From DATFXM01 sp035315885 (GTDB lineage Bacteria > Acidobacteriota > Blastocatellia > UBA7656): DNA of 64,000 bases. Position numbers and translations under genes: made by a program. The notes under the pieces are model-generated. The model searched no databases. It had not been told where the DNA came from and saw only the letters and a list, made by a program, of their open reading frames with translations. This document shows, one piece after another, positions 44,715-53,580 of this stretch; position 1 is the stretch's first letter; every line of letters begins with the position of its first letter. The DNA lies in assembly GCA_035315885.1 (NCBI GenBank), contig DATFXM010000097.1:124001-188000 (forward strand), written 5' to 3'.

Positions 44715-44785
44715 TCCTCAGGCTACCTCACTGAATTCCATTGACGGCCCCGGCAAGCCCTATTTCTTCAAAACTCCAATCCAGA

Positions 44786-44810
44786 TTACTCAGCACTCAG
44801 AACTCCGCTC
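44786..44810. repeat. Heptamer repeat R11 (TTCTGAG/GTGCTGA dialect, one arm)
   Basis: On the minus strand GGAGTTCTGAGTGCTGAGTA starts within four bases of the mreC stop (44811). Confidence 0.65.
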
Positions 44811-45689
44811 TCATCGCGATTCCGATATTCGCAAGCCCTCTTCCAGTTTCAAATCTTTCTGATCCACCAGAACTACCACTACGTGTTCGACGCGATCCAC
44901 GGGCGCTGCGGGACGAATTATGATCTTGTGCCACGGGGCATTCGGATCGGCCTCGACCCGCTCCACACTTCCGACCATAAGGCCTTTCGGATAGATGCGA
45001 TCGAGACCGGTGGTGACCACTGCCTCGCCAACCTCCACCGTTTCGCTCGAAGAAATGTTTCGCAGCTCGCACAGATTCGAGTCATTCCCGCGCACTTCTC
45101 CGCGTATTTCCCCCATCGCCCGCGACCCCTGCAGCATCGCGCCAACACCTGCGTGTTTGTCAGTAATCAGCTGGACGAGCGAGTAGTTTGGTCCAGCAGA
45201 GATGACTCGGCCGACGATGCCCCCTCCGGCCACGATCGGCATGTCGCGTTTTATTCCGTCTAGGCTTCCGCGATCGATGGCCAACTGATGAAACCAGAGA
45301 CTGGTGTCTCGGAAGATGACGTTAGCGGCTATCTGACGGTACTGTGCCAGCACCGGGAGGGCGCGTTCGGTCCTTATTTGTTCGAGCTCAGCTACTTTTT
45401 CTCTTGCAGCGTTGAGTTGCTCGGCTAGCTGATCGTTACGTTCCTTTAATGAGCTATTCTCGTCGCGGGCGTGTCGAAGATCGACGTAACCGGCGACGCC
45501 GTCTTTCACCCAGCGGCCAGCTTTGGTGACGTTACCAACGACAAACGACACCGGGGTCGTCAGCCAGACGCGAAGCATCGACTGTTCGTGGTCAGGACGT
45601 CGGGCCATGGCCGACATCAACACAACCTGCAATAGCAAGAGCACCGCAAGCACCCACGGCGCCTTCTGCTGTACTGGTTTAGCGCTCAT
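44811..45689 (-). CDS. mreC: Rod shape-determining protein MreC
   Basis: Periplasmic scaffold anchored by an N-terminal helix (WVLAVLLLLQVVLMSAMA) that activates PBP2/RodA. 292 residues. A coiled coil (RDENSSLKERNDQLAEQLNAAREKVAELEQ, about residues 75-105) precedes the beta-barrel domains with the family segment VIFRDTSLWFHQLAIDRGS and the repeated GIVGRVISAGPNYSLVQLITD. The ATG at 45689 is clear. It follows mreB with 87 bases containing repeat R12. Normal length. Confidence 0.93.
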   Translation of the reverse strand: MSAKPVQQKAPWVLAVLLLLQVVLMSAMARRPDHEQSMLRVWLTTPVSFVVGNVTKAGRWVKDGVAGYVDLRHARDENSSLKERNDQLAEQLNAAREKVAELEQIRTERALPVLAQYRQIAANVIFRDTSLWFHQLAIDRGSLDGIKRDMPIVAGGGIVGRVISAGPNYSLVQLITDKHAGVGAMLQGSRAMGEIRGEVRGNDSNLCELRNISSSETVEVGEAVVTTGLDRIYPKGLMVGSVERVEADPNAPWHKIIIRPAAPVDRVEHVVVVLVDQKDLKLEEGLRISESR

Positions 45690-45696
45690 AGCGATT

Positions 45697-45776
45697 CAGG
45701 TCTCGGGTTTGAAGTTTCAGTGACGCATTTTAAGCGCCACTAAGAAACCGCAAGCCAGAAGCCAGAAACCTGCGCC
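45697..45776. repeat. Heptamer repeat R12 (GGTTTCT dialect), mreB-mreC spacer
   Basis: On the minus strand GGTTTCTGGCTTCTGGCTTG (period 7) begins just after the mreB stop. On the plus strand, GGTCTCGGGTTTGAAGTTTC at the other end of the spacer is a weak partner arm. Confidence 0.6.
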
Positions 45777-46826
45777 TCACAGGCTGTGGTGCAGCATCGT
45801 GTTTTCCCAACTGACACGACTGAGCAGGTCGAAGTCGGCGAGCATTTTTCCGGTGCCAAGCGCCACCGACGACAGGGGGTTCTCTGCTAGTGATACCGGT
45901 ACACCGGTCTCGTGCATTAATCGCTGGTCGATGCCCTTTAACAGGGCGCCGCCTCCAGTCAGGACGATGCCTCGTTCGGCAATGTCTGCGGAAAGCTCGG
46001 GGGGCGTTCTCTCCAGTGCCACTCTGACCGCATTCACAATCGTAGAGATCGGGTCGGCCAGCGCCTCCCGAACCTCTTCATCCGTGATCGTGATAGTTCG
46101 CGGAACTCCTTCGATAAGATTACGTCCTTTAATCTCCATCTGCATCGGCTCATCTACCGGCCAAGCCGAGCCCAGCTCGATCTTGATCGATTCGGCAGTG
46201 CGTTCGCCAATCAGCAGATTGTACTTTCGTTTTATGTATTGAATGATCGCCTCGTCCAGTTCGTTCCCCGCAACCCGCACTGCTCGCGAGTAAACGATAC
46301 CGGAAAGCGAAATTACGGCGATGTCCGTTGTGCCGCCGCCGATGTCCACAATCATGTTGCCGTAGGGCTCGGTTATCGGTAACCCGGCGCCAATTGCCGC
46401 CGCCATCGCCTCGGCAACCAGGTACACCTTCGAAGCCTTCGCGCGATACGCCGCGTCTTCAACCGCACGCCGCTCAACCTGAGTGATCTCACCCGGAACG
46501 CCGATCACCACCCGCGGTGACACCCACGACCTTCCGTTGTGCGCTTTCCTGATGAAGTGCTGAAGCATTTTTTCAGTCACTTCAAAATCTGCGATCACTC
46601 CGTCCTTCATCGGGCGAATTGCGATGATGTTGCCGGGCGTGCGTCCAAGCATTTCCTTCGCTTCTTTCCCAACCGCTTCAACCTTGTTAGTCACCTTATT
46701 GATTGCGACTATTGACGGTTCGCTCACCACTATTCCGCGACCTTTCGCGAAGACCAATGTGTTTGCGGTTCCCAGATCAATCGCCAGATCGCTCGAAAAA
46801 GGGTTGAACAAGTTTCTCATCCTCAT
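45777..46826 (-). CDS. mreB: Rod shape-determining actin homologue MreB
   Basis: Bacterial actin that organises lateral wall synthesis. 349 residues. It has phosphate-1 DLAIDLGTANTLVF (about residues 13-26), VGKEAKEMLGRTPGNI, phosphate-2 MIVDIGGGTTDIAVISL, the adenosine motif VLTGGGALLKGIDQRL and a short amphipathic-like N-terminus (MRMRNLFNPFSS). Two in-frame ATGs (46826 and 46820) are possible. It is first in the mreBCD-mrdA-rodA block, all on the minus strand and closely spaced, with a GGDEF gene 82 bases upstream. Confidence 0.96.
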   Translation of the reverse strand: MRMRNLFNPFSSDLAIDLGTANTLVFAKGRGIVVSEPSIVAINKVTNKVEAVGKEAKEMLGRTPGNIIAIRPMKDGVIADFEVTEKMLQHFIRKAHNGRSWVSPRVVIGVPGEITQVERRAVEDAAYRAKASKVYLVAEAMAAAIGAGLPITEPYGNMIVDIGGGTTDIAVISLSGIVYSRAVRVAGNELDEAIIQYIKRKYNLLIGERTAESIKIELGSAWPVDEPMQMEIKGRNLIEGVPRTITITDEEVREALADPISTIVNAVRVALERTPPELSADIAERGIVLTGGGALLKGIDQRLMHETGVPVSLAENPLSSVALGTGKMLADFDLLSRVSWENTMLHHSL

Positions 46827-46908
46827 CTGCTGGTTCGTTACGCTCTAAGCCCCGCGACGCCGGGCACCCGCTGCGTTTTTCTCCACTATAGGATTCTGGA
46901 AATGCCGC

Positions 46909-47931
46909 TCAAGACGCCGCCAGCCGAACGCTGTTCTTCTTTCGTTGTTTCGCCTCGTACATTGCCGCGTCCGCAAGCTCGATCAATTTCTCCGATTCAG
47001 TCGCGTGTTCCGGAAAACTCGCCACCCCAAAACTCGCCGTCAGATAGATATCGGCGCCCACTCCACCCGTAAACCTGTGAGCCGCAATCTCGCTTCGGAC
47101 TCTTTCGGCCATCTGAAGCGCGGGCGCGGACTGCGTCTCGGGCAACATCAACACGAACTCGTCGCCACCGTAGCGGGCAACAAAATCGGACTCTCGCACC
47201 GAAGCCAGGATCACCTCCGCGACTTCGGTCAGCGTCACGCTTCCCGCACGGTGTCCGTACGCATCGTTCACCAGCTTGAACCCATCCAGGTCCATAAAAA
47301 CAACAGACACAGCCGAGTTGTAGCGGCGGGCCCTGCGAATTTCGTTGTCCAGAGTCTGGTACAAGTATCGAACGTTGTACAGCCGGGTCAGATCGTCTAT
47401 GAGCGTTTGACGATTGGCTCGATGGTATTCAGCGGCATTGGCAAGCGCTCTGGCCATCGCCGCGCAAACGCACTCCACAGCTTCGGCTTCCGCCTGAGTG
47501 AAGCTGGCACCGCGGCTCGGCAACTCGGCCGTCCTGCGCGTCGCCTGCACCGCGCCAATCAGCTTGCCGGCTGCCAGCAGCGGAACACACAGAGTCGCCA
47601 GCCGATCCTCGCCAAACTTCAAGTCGAGCTGATCGTCGTCGGCACCGGTGTTGGCGATGACTGTGCGCTGCTCAGTGATCGCGCGCTCCATCGGCATCGT
47701 GGAGTTGCCAGGGTCGACGAATGGTCCAACAGGCAGGGTGGAGCCGTTTATGGCCCGCACCAGCTCTAGTCGATCTGCCTGTTCAGTTTTCAAAAAGGCT
47801 GCCCACGACTCCGCTTTCACCAGAGTCGGCAAGAGCTCCATGGCGCGAGCTACAATTTCACCCGCGTCCAGCGAGTCATGGAGTCGTTCTGCCGCCTCGA
47901 ATACATTGCGTTGAATGACCTCGCCCTGCAT
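46909..47931 (-). CDS. GAF-GGDEF diguanylate cyclase
   Basis: Makes c-di-GMP from two GTP; cytosolic. 340 residues from the ATG at 47931. An N-terminal GAF-like domain (about residues 10-160; LPTLVKAESWAAFLKT, ERAITEQRTVIANTG, LCVPLLAAGKLIGAVQATRR) leads through a helix to a complete GGDEF domain with DDLTRLYNVRYL, FMDLDGFKLVND and the canonical YGGDEFVLML active site. A typical RxxD inhibitory site is not present before it (the segment reads VRESDFVARYGGDEF, where RESD can serve as RxxD), so product inhibition is possible. A GTG start at 47970 is open. No EAL domain. Confidence 0.9.
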   Translation of the reverse strand: MQGEVIQRNVFEAAERLHDSLDAGEIVARAMELLPTLVKAESWAAFLKTEQADRLELVRAINGSTLPVGPFVDPGNSTMPMERAITEQRTVIANTGADDDQLDLKFGEDRLATLCVPLLAAGKLIGAVQATRRTAELPSRGASFTQAEAEAVECVCAAMARALANAAEYHRANRQTLIDDLTRLYNVRYLYQTLDNEIRRARRYNSAVSVVFMDLDGFKLVNDAYGHRAGSVTLTEVAEVILASVRESDFVARYGGDEFVLMLPETQSAPALQMAERVRSEIAAHRFTGGVGADIYLTASFGVASFPEHATESEKLIELADAAMYEAKQRKKNSVRLAAS

Positions 47932-48181
47932 CTGCTTACCGTCCTGTCGGATTTGCGCACAGCTCCTCACATTCCCTCACGGGCGGAGCAAGAGTATCGC
48001 AAAAAAGGGGAGGACGACCCTCGGGCCAAGGGCCAGGTGAAGAACCTCGTTTCGCTGACTAAGATCTCCTTCTGAACGTCAGGTAGCTAAATTTCCGTGG
48101 CGGCTGGCTACGGCCCTCACCTTGCCGCTCGCCGGTCGTCTTTCAGCGCGTCTCAACCCCAACTAACTCCTTCGAGAAAGA

Positions 48182-48210
48182 AAATTAGCACGGGTACATG
48201 CAACCTGCAA
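48182..48210 (-). promoter_or_regulatory. Promoter toward the GGDEF gene
   Basis: On the minus strand TTGCAG (48205-48210) and TAATTT (48182-48187) are 17 bases apart. The leader to the GGDEF start would be over 200 bases. Confidence 0.45.
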
Positions 48211-48307
48211 GAATATTCCGATAAAAGAGAAAAGATTTGTTGAGACCGCCGGGCCCCGGGTCCGGCCAGCCTCGGTCCGAACCCGGCCTCCCCCGGTGGA
48301 GCGTCAA

Positions 48308-48337
48308 TTGCTGTAAATAACCGTTGCGTGATAGAAT
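48308..48337 (+). promoter_or_regulatory. Promoter for the class III aminotransferase
   Basis: TTGCTG (48308-48313) and TAGAAT (48332-48337) are separated by 18 bases. The start codon is at 48520, so the leader is about 175 bases. Confidence 0.5.
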
Positions 48338-48519
48338 TCGCCCGTGCTCGCGCATAAGACAATCCCACGAATCACTCCAGACCGCGCCCCCTGTGCGATC
48401 CGCAGAGATCTCTTCGCAGATTAGCTCCCGAATTCTCATTCACTAGCGGCGCTCCCGTCCCTTAGCCACCCCCGCGCCGTCACACGTCGACTGTTTGATC
48501 AAACCCGGGAGGAAAAAAC

Positions 48520-49860
48520 ATGCAGACCATCACCAAAAAGAATCTGCCGGAGATAAAAACCGAGCTGCCTGGTCCAAAGGCTAAAGAATTTTTAGATCGT
48601 GATGCGCATTACATCTCGCCCAGTTACACCCGAAGCTATCCGTTCGTCATGAAGCGCGGATATGGCGCGATGGCGGAAGACGTTGACGGCAATGTGTTCC
48701 TGGACTTCAATGCCGGCGTAGCGGTCTGCGCCCTGGGACACGCTCATCCCGAGATCACAGAAGTCATCGCCAGACAGGCGGCTGAGTTCGTGCACATATC
48801 GGGTACCGACTACTACTACCCTCACCAGACTGCGCTCGCGGAGAAACTGAACGAGGTGACCCCGGGTTCCTTTCTGAAACGTGTTCATTATAGTAATTCA
48901 GGTGCTGAGGCGATGGAAGGGGCGCTCAAGGCCGCGGTCTATTCAACGGGCCGCAACAAGTTCATCGCGTTTCGAGGAGCGTTTCATGGCCGGACTTTCG
49001 GCACTCTTTCACTCACCGCGTCTCGTGCAGTTCAGCGCCGGGGCTTTGGTCCGCAGGCGCTGGACGTGACGCACGTCCCGTTCGCAAACGCGATTCGGTT
49101 TCCACTTGAACGTAGACCAGACGAGACGGTGGGCAAGCGTGTGATCCGTTACATTGAGCAGACTATTTTCAGAACAACCGTAGCGCCCGAGGACTGCGCG
49201 GCAATCATCGTAGAACCGGTTCAGGGCGAGGGCGGCTACGTTGTGCCGACTCCGGATTTCTTGCCGGAGCTCCGCCGCATCTGCGACGAACACGGAATCG
49301 TGTTGATCGTCGACGAAGTGCAATCGGGAATGGGACGAACCGGAAAGATGTGGGCAGTCGATCACTTTGGGGTGGTGCCCGACATAATGTGCCTGGCAAA
49401 GGCGGTCGGGGGCGGTCTACCGCTGGGCGTAACATTGGCTCGCGAAGACCTTATGCAATGGCACGTTGGAGCGCACGCATCGACTTTTGGGGGGAATCCG
49501 GTGGCAATTGCCGCCGCGATGAAAACTTTTGAGGTCCTCGAGAACGGGTTGATCGACAATGCCGCGACGCTGGGCGACTACATACTCGGCCGACTGCGCG
49601 CCTTAAAGGACAAGCATCCTTGCATCGCCGACGTACGAGGGCTCGGGCTGATGATTGGAATCGAGCTGGTAAAGGATCGCGAGTCGATGGAGCCGTGGTC
49701 GGAGCTGCGGGACAACGTCGTGGTTGAGTGCTTCAAGCGGGGTCTGCTTATTCAGGGAGCGGGCGAATCGGCGCTTCGCTTCTCGCCGCCGTTGTTGATC
49801 GACGGCGAACAGGCCGACTTTGCATGCGACACCGTCGACCGAGCGTTGCAGAAGTTCTGA
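48520..49860 (+). CDS. Class III aminotransferase (acetylornithine/4-aminobutyrate aminotransferase family)
   Basis: PLP-dependent omega-aminotransferase, fold type I. 446 residues. NSGAEAMEGALKAA gives the phosphate-binding region and FRGAFHGRTFGTLSLTAS the PLP-stacking segment. VDEVQSGMGRTGKMWAVDHF holds the cofactor Asp, and CLAKAVGGGLPLG holds the Schiff-base lysine. STFGGNPVAIAAAM and the C-terminal ALRFSPPLLIDGEQAD complete the family. The substrate (acetylornithine, GABA or another omega-amino acid) cannot be assigned without arg or gab neighbours. The start has GGGAGGAAAA 6 bases upstream. Own promoter with a long leader. Confidence 0.9.
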   Translation: MQTITKKNLPEIKTELPGPKAKEFLDRDAHYISPSYTRSYPFVMKRGYGAMAEDVDGNVFLDFNAGVAVCALGHAHPEITEVIARQAAEFVHISGTDYYYPHQTALAEKLNEVTPGSFLKRVHYSNSGAEAMEGALKAAVYSTGRNKFIAFRGAFHGRTFGTLSLTASRAVQRRGFGPQALDVTHVPFANAIRFPLERRPDETVGKRVIRYIEQTIFRTTVAPEDCAAIIVEPVQGEGGYVVPTPDFLPELRRICDEHGIVLIVDEVQSGMGRTGKMWAVDHFGVVPDIMCLAKAVGGGLPLGVTLAREDLMQWHVGAHASTFGGNPVAIAAAMKTFEVLENGLIDNAATLGDYILGRLRALKDKHPCIADVRGLGLMIGIELVKDRESMEPWSELRDNVVVECFKRGLLIQGAGESALRFSPPLLIDGEQADFACDTVDRALQKF

Positions 49861-49950
49861 GTACCGAAGTTTGAGGTGGCCGATGGCAGAGTTGGGTTTC
49901 ACGCCTTTGCGTACGACCCAACTTGCCCGGTCACAAATTGTCGGAGAGCG

Positions 49951-50739
49951 TTACGCCGGATCTCGAAGCTGAAACCCTTCGACGCTCAGGGCCTTTCCGG
50001 TTCTTTCATCAATCTGCACAACCACGCCGCTCAATCTCACGTCATCGGTTGCCGTTTCGTAGCGCACCGGCAAGCCTCTCATGAATCGCGCAATCACTAG
50101 CTGGGGTTGGACTCCAATGATGCTGTCGTGCGGACCTGTCATTCCGAGATCGGTAATGTACGCCGTCCCGTTTGGAAGAATTCTTTCATCGGCAGTTTGA
50201 ACGTGTGTATGGGTGCCTACAACTGCCGAGACTCTGCCGTCAAGATACCTGGCTAGAGCCTGCTTCTCAGAAGTCGCTTCGGCGTGGATATCCACGATGA
50301 TCACTTTTGCTCCCCACGAAACTTCTTCCAGGATTCTGTCTACAGTTCTGAAGGGACAATCGGTGGGCGGCATGAACACGCGTCCTTGAACGTTTATGAT
50401 GGCGACGGGTGTGCCTTGATTGGTTGGTCCGGTCCACATTCCGCGGCCGGGTGCATCGGGCGAATAATTTGCAGGGCGAATCAGGCGAGGCTGGTTCTCG
50501 ATGTACTTCAGCGCCTCTCTTTTGTCAAAGATGTGATTGCCGGAGGTCATCACGTCCACACCGGCGGCGAGAATCTCGTCGCAGATGGCGGGCGTAACGC
50601 CTGCACCTTCAGCGGCGTTCTCGACATTGGCAATGACCAGCTCGGCTTCGTGTTGTTCTTTTAGTCTTCTGAGACTTGATACGAGGATCTTTCGACCGGG
50701 TCTGCCAACCACGTCCCCGATGATTATCGCGTTCATCAT
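49951..50739 (-). CDS. YmdB-family metallophosphoesterase (TIGR00282)
   Basis: Dinuclear-metal phosphodiesterase; the Bacillus member YmdB cleaves 2',3'-cyclic nucleotides and influences sporulation and biofilm decisions. 262 residues with the metal-site motifs IIGDVVGRPGRK (N-terminal Asp), NVENAAEGAG, TSGNHIFDK, VDIHAEATSEK and VVGTHTHVQTADERIL. The product starts directly in the fold (MNAIIIGD). In many bacteria the gene follows rny; here it stands alone between the aminotransferase and typA, so a functional link to RNase Y is not supported locally. The region upstream holds repeat R13. Confidence 0.92.
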   Translation of the reverse strand: MMNAIIIGDVVGRPGRKILVSSLRRLKEQHEAELVIANVENAAEGAGVTPAICDEILAAGVDVMTSGNHIFDKREALKYIENQPRLIRPANYSPDAPGRGMWTGPTNQGTPVAIINVQGRVFMPPTDCPFRTVDRILEEVSWGAKVIIVDIHAEATSEKQALARYLDGRVSAVVGTHTHVQTADERILPNGTAYITDLGMTGPHDSIIGVQPQLVIARFMRGLPVRYETATDDVRLSGVVVQIDERTGKALSVEGFQLRDPA

Positions 50740-50796
50740 TCCTCCGTCATCACATTAAACCACGAAAGGAGAGAAGGCGAGAAGGTTAGGCAAGGG

Positions 50797-50904
50797 CGGT
50801 TTCGGGTTTCGGGTTTAGGGTTCGTTTGATTTCAGTAGTCCTTCGTCAAGCACTGCCCGCCATCCTAGTCTCTTTCTAACGAACCCAAAACCGGGCTCTA
50901 AACT
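50797..50904. repeat. Heptamer inverted repeat R13 (TTTCGGG/TTTAGGG dialect)
   Basis: GGTTTCGGGTTTCGGGTTTA plus GGGTTCGTT (50799-50827) faces AACGAACCCAAAACCGGGCT plus CTAAACT (50878-50904). The arms match as complements over most of 27 bases. It lies between divergent genes. Confidence 0.85.
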
Positions 50905-50965
50905 CGCGTAATTGATCTTATATGAGGTATGATATGCGGTTCCGCAACGCGGCTGAGGAGGACAT

Positions 50966-52783
50966 GTGCACACTCGCAACGATATTAGAAACATCGCAAT
51001 CATCGCCCACGTCGACCACGGCAAGACGACTCTTGTGGATGCGATGTTGAAACAATCGGGCTTGTTTCGCGCAAATGAAAACGTCGTAGAGCGGGTGATG
51101 GACTCGCTCGACCTCGAACGCGAGCGCGGCATCACCATCATGGCCAAGAACGCTTCCGTCCACTACGGCCAGACCAAGATAAACATAGTGGACACGCCCG
51201 GCCACGCCGATTTCGGTGGAGAGGTCGAACGGGTGTTGAAAATGGTGGACGGCGTAATGCTGCTGGTAGACGCAAGCGAAGGCCCACTTCCTCAGACCCG
51301 TTACGTTCTCTCGAAGGCCTTGGCTCAGCAACTGCCCGCAATTGTCGTGATCAACAAGATCGATCGACAAGACGCGCGGCCCGGTGAAGTTGTCAGCGAA
51401 GTTTTTGACCTGTTTATTGACCTCGACGCGACCGAGGAGCAGTCCGATTTTCCGGTCGTCTACGCAATCGCTCGCGACGGAATAGCCCGCCGGCAACTTG
51501 AGGGAGAGGACGGCGACCTGCGTGCGCTCTTCGAACAAATACTACAGACTATTCCGGCGCCCGCAGCGCCCCGCGATTCTGTGCTTCAGATGCTGGTCGC
51601 CAATATCGACTACAACGAATACGTAGGAAGGCTTGCGATTGGAAGAATCTTTGCAGGGACGGTCGCGGTTGGAGATCAGATTTCGATCTGCAAGCTGGAC
51701 GGGTCGGTCGAGAAAACAAAAGTCACTCGTCTCTTCGCGTTCGAAGGGCTGAAGCAGGTTCCGGTTGAAACAGCCGACGCCGGTGAAATAGTCGCGCTCG
51801 CGGGCATCGAAGACATCCAGATCGGCGAAACAGTTTCCGACGCCGAAAATCCGCAGCCGCTCCCTCGTATTACCGTAGACGAGCCTACGATCTCAATGCT
51901 GTTTGGCGTTAACACGTCGCCGTTCTCTGGAAGGGAAGGCAAGTATGTCACTTCCAGAAAGCTCCGAGAGCGTCTGGATAAAGAAGCGCTCGGCAACGTG
52001 GCCATCAGAGTCGACGCTACGGATTCCATGGATACTTTCAAAGTCTCGGGCCGCGGAGAGCTTCAACTGGCGATCATAATCGAGATGATGCGGCGCGAAG
52101 GTTACGAGATGCAGGTTTCCAAGCCGGAGGTCATCACCCGGACCGACGATGGCAAGCAGCTCGAGCCGGTTGAACTTGCGGTGATCGACTGTCCGGATGC
52201 GTTTATTGGCATCGTCACCGAAGCCCTCGGACAACGAAGGGGACGGATGGTCAAGATGATCAATCATGGCACCGGCCGCGTCCGCATGGAATTCGAAGTT
52301 CCTTCCCGAGGCTTGATCGGATTTCGCAGCGAGTTTCTCACGGACACAAAAGGCACCGGATTGCTAAACACCATTTTCGTTAGATGGGATGACTGGCAGG
52401 GCCCGATAACACAGCGGATAACCGGCGCGCTGGTTGCGGACAGAAGCGGCAACGCGACAACTTATGCTTTGTACAATCTTCAGGAGCGCGGCGAGCTGTT
52501 TGTCAGGCCCGGCACCGACGTCTACGAGGGAATGATGATCGGCGAGAACGCTCGCGATGTGGATCTGGATGTGAACGTAGTGAAAGAGAAGAAGCTCACT
52601 AATATGCGAGCTTCGACCGCGGATGAAGCGATGCGGCTAGTCCCGTTCAGAGAGCTTTCGCTCGAACAGGCGCTGGAGTTCATTCGGGAAGACGAGCTCG
52701 TCGAGGTAACGCCCGCTTCGATCCGCATGCGAAAGAAGACCCTCGCGGCGAATCAACGTCCAAAAGGTTCGAATCGGCAGTGA
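50966..52783 (+). CDS. typA: Ribosome-associated translational GTPase TypA/BipA
   Basis: Translation-factor GTPase acting on the ribosome, important for growth in stress and 50S assembly. 605 residues: G1 AHVDHGKT (14-21), G2 RGITI, G3 DTPGH, G4 NKID, then domain II, the EF-G-like domain III/V segments and the BipA C-terminal domain (SRGLIGFRSEFLTDTKGTG; MIGENARDVDLDVN). The start is a GTG at 50966, fixed by AGGAGG 5 bases upstream; an out-of-frame ATG overlaps at 50964. The stop is 3 bases from repeat R14. It converges with the TetR gene. Confidence 0.96.
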   Translation: MHTRNDIRNIAIIAHVDHGKTTLVDAMLKQSGLFRANENVVERVMDSLDLERERGITIMAKNASVHYGQTKINIVDTPGHADFGGEVERVLKMVDGVMLLVDASEGPLPQTRYVLSKALAQQLPAIVVINKIDRQDARPGEVVSEVFDLFIDLDATEEQSDFPVVYAIARDGIARRQLEGEDGDLRALFEQILQTIPAPAAPRDSVLQMLVANIDYNEYVGRLAIGRIFAGTVAVGDQISICKLDGSVEKTKVTRLFAFEGLKQVPVETADAGEIVALAGIEDIQIGETVSDAENPQPLPRITVDEPTISMLFGVNTSPFSGREGKYVTSRKLRERLDKEALGNVAIRVDATDSMDTFKVSGRGELQLAIIIEMMRREGYEMQVSKPEVITRTDDGKQLEPVELAVIDCPDAFIGIVTEALGQRRGRMVKMINHGTGRVRMEFEVPSRGLIGFRSEFLTDTKGTGLLNTIFVRWDDWQGPITQRITGALVADRSGNATTYALYNLQERGELFVRPGTDVYEGMMIGENARDVDLDVNVVKEKKLTNMRASTADEAMRLVPFRELSLEQALEFIREDELVEVTPASIRMRKKTLAANQRPKGSNRQ

Positions 52784-52784
52784 G

Positions 52785-52865
52785 ACGCAGTAGGCAGTAT
52801 GCAGTAGGCAGTAAGGCGAGCATTCCACCATCTACCGTTCCTACTGCCTACTGCCTACTGACTCA
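52785..52865. repeat. Heptamer inverted repeat R14 (GCAGTAG dialect)
   Basis: GCAGTAGGCAGTATGCAGTA plus GGCAGTA (52789-52813) faces CTACTGCCTACTGCCTACTG (52841-52860). Period 7 is clear. It fills the whole gap between the convergent typA and TetR genes and its right end abuts the TetR stop. Confidence 0.9.
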
Positions 52866-53513
52866 CTACTCACCGGGAACGCGTGGTTTGAAGATGTACC
52901 TCTCGATCATCTGGGCCAGCGCGTCGATTGCCCGCGCCTCATCGAACTGCACAAAACCACTTACATAATCCTGCGACAGATCGAACACTACCCTTTGAAC
53001 CAGGAACGCAGCCGCCGCCACGTCGATGTCCCAGGTCAACCCGGCCTTCTTGGCCAGAGAGATCAGCTCCCTCAGCTTATCCTGCGACCGTTCCATTGCC
53101 TTCTTGACCCTGAGACCAAACTCCGCGTCCCGGTGCATCATCTCGCCGAACACACGGTGCAATCCGGCTCGCTTCTCTTTGTCGATGATTGAGCTGCTCA
53201 CCGCATCGCGAATGTGGAGGCCGATGTCGGAGTCAAACAACTGCTCCGCCTGCATCTTCATGAAGACGCTGTTGTAGAGTTCGTCGGCAACTCGGTCGAA
53301 GATAGTGAGAAGCAATTGACGCTTGTCCGTAAAATAAACGTAGAAAGAGCCAACGCTTACGCCGGCTTCCGCAGCTATATCGTTTGAGGTTGTCTTTTCG
53401 TACCCGCGTTCCTCAAAGAGCTTGATAGCCGCTTGTACGATTTTTTCTTTGGTCTGTTTGCTTCGTGCCTGCTTTGGATCCGCAGGCAGGCCCAGAACGG
53501 CTGATTCGCCCAC
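52866..53513 (-). CDS. TetR-family transcriptional regulator
   Basis: DNA-binding repressor. 215 residues. A TetR_N helix-turn-helix is at about residues 22-67 (EKIVQAAIKLFEERGYEKTT, DIAAEAGVSVGSFYVYF, DKRQLLLTIF). The all-helical ligand domain follows, with LFDSDIGLHIRDAVSSSI and a C-terminus typical of the AcrR/FadR-like branch. Ligand unknown. The start is a GTG at 53513 with GAGGAAA upstream. A strong promoter and two similar palindromes lie just upstream, so autoregulation is likely. No obvious target gene is divergent from it; mqnE upstream is on the same strand. Confidence 0.92.
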   Translation of the reverse strand: MGESAVLGLPADPKQARSKQTKEKIVQAAIKLFEERGYEKTTSNDIAAEAGVSVGSFYVYFTDKRQLLLTIFDRVADELYNSVFMKMQAEQLFDSDIGLHIRDAVSSSIIDKEKRAGLHRVFGEMMHRDAEFGLRVKKAMERSQDKLRELISLAKKAGLTWDIDVAAAAFLVQRVVFDLSQDYVSGFVQFDEARAIDALAQMIERYIFKPRVPGE

Positions 53514-53550
53514 TCGGCTTTCCTCCAGTAGCGCCTGCTACGTAAGCTGC

Positions 53551-53580
53551 ATTATAGCAAAAAATTGAACTCTACTTCAA
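53551..53580 (-). promoter_or_regulatory. TetR gene promoter
   Basis: On the minus strand TTGAAG (53575-53580) and a perfect TATAAT (53551-53556) are 18 bases apart. The -35 lies inside a palindrome (53565-53580). Confidence 0.7.

Larger units (their letters stand above)
47971..48519. other. Divergent intergenic region with two promoters and a GC hairpin
   Basis: About 550 bases between the GGDEF gene and the aminotransferase. It holds a minus-strand promoter (48182-48210), a plus-strand promoter (48308-48337), and between them a near-perfect hairpin: CCGGGTCCGG (48256-48265) with CCGAACCCGG (48277-48286), 9 of 10 pairs. Each gene would have a long leader (about 175-250 bases). I recognise no known riboswitch in them, and no coding frame. 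Confidence 0.5.

Noticed and set aside
50911..50950. Promoter for typA around TTGATC and TATGAT
   Set aside because: Spacing between the hexamers is about 10 bases, too short; no better pair was found.
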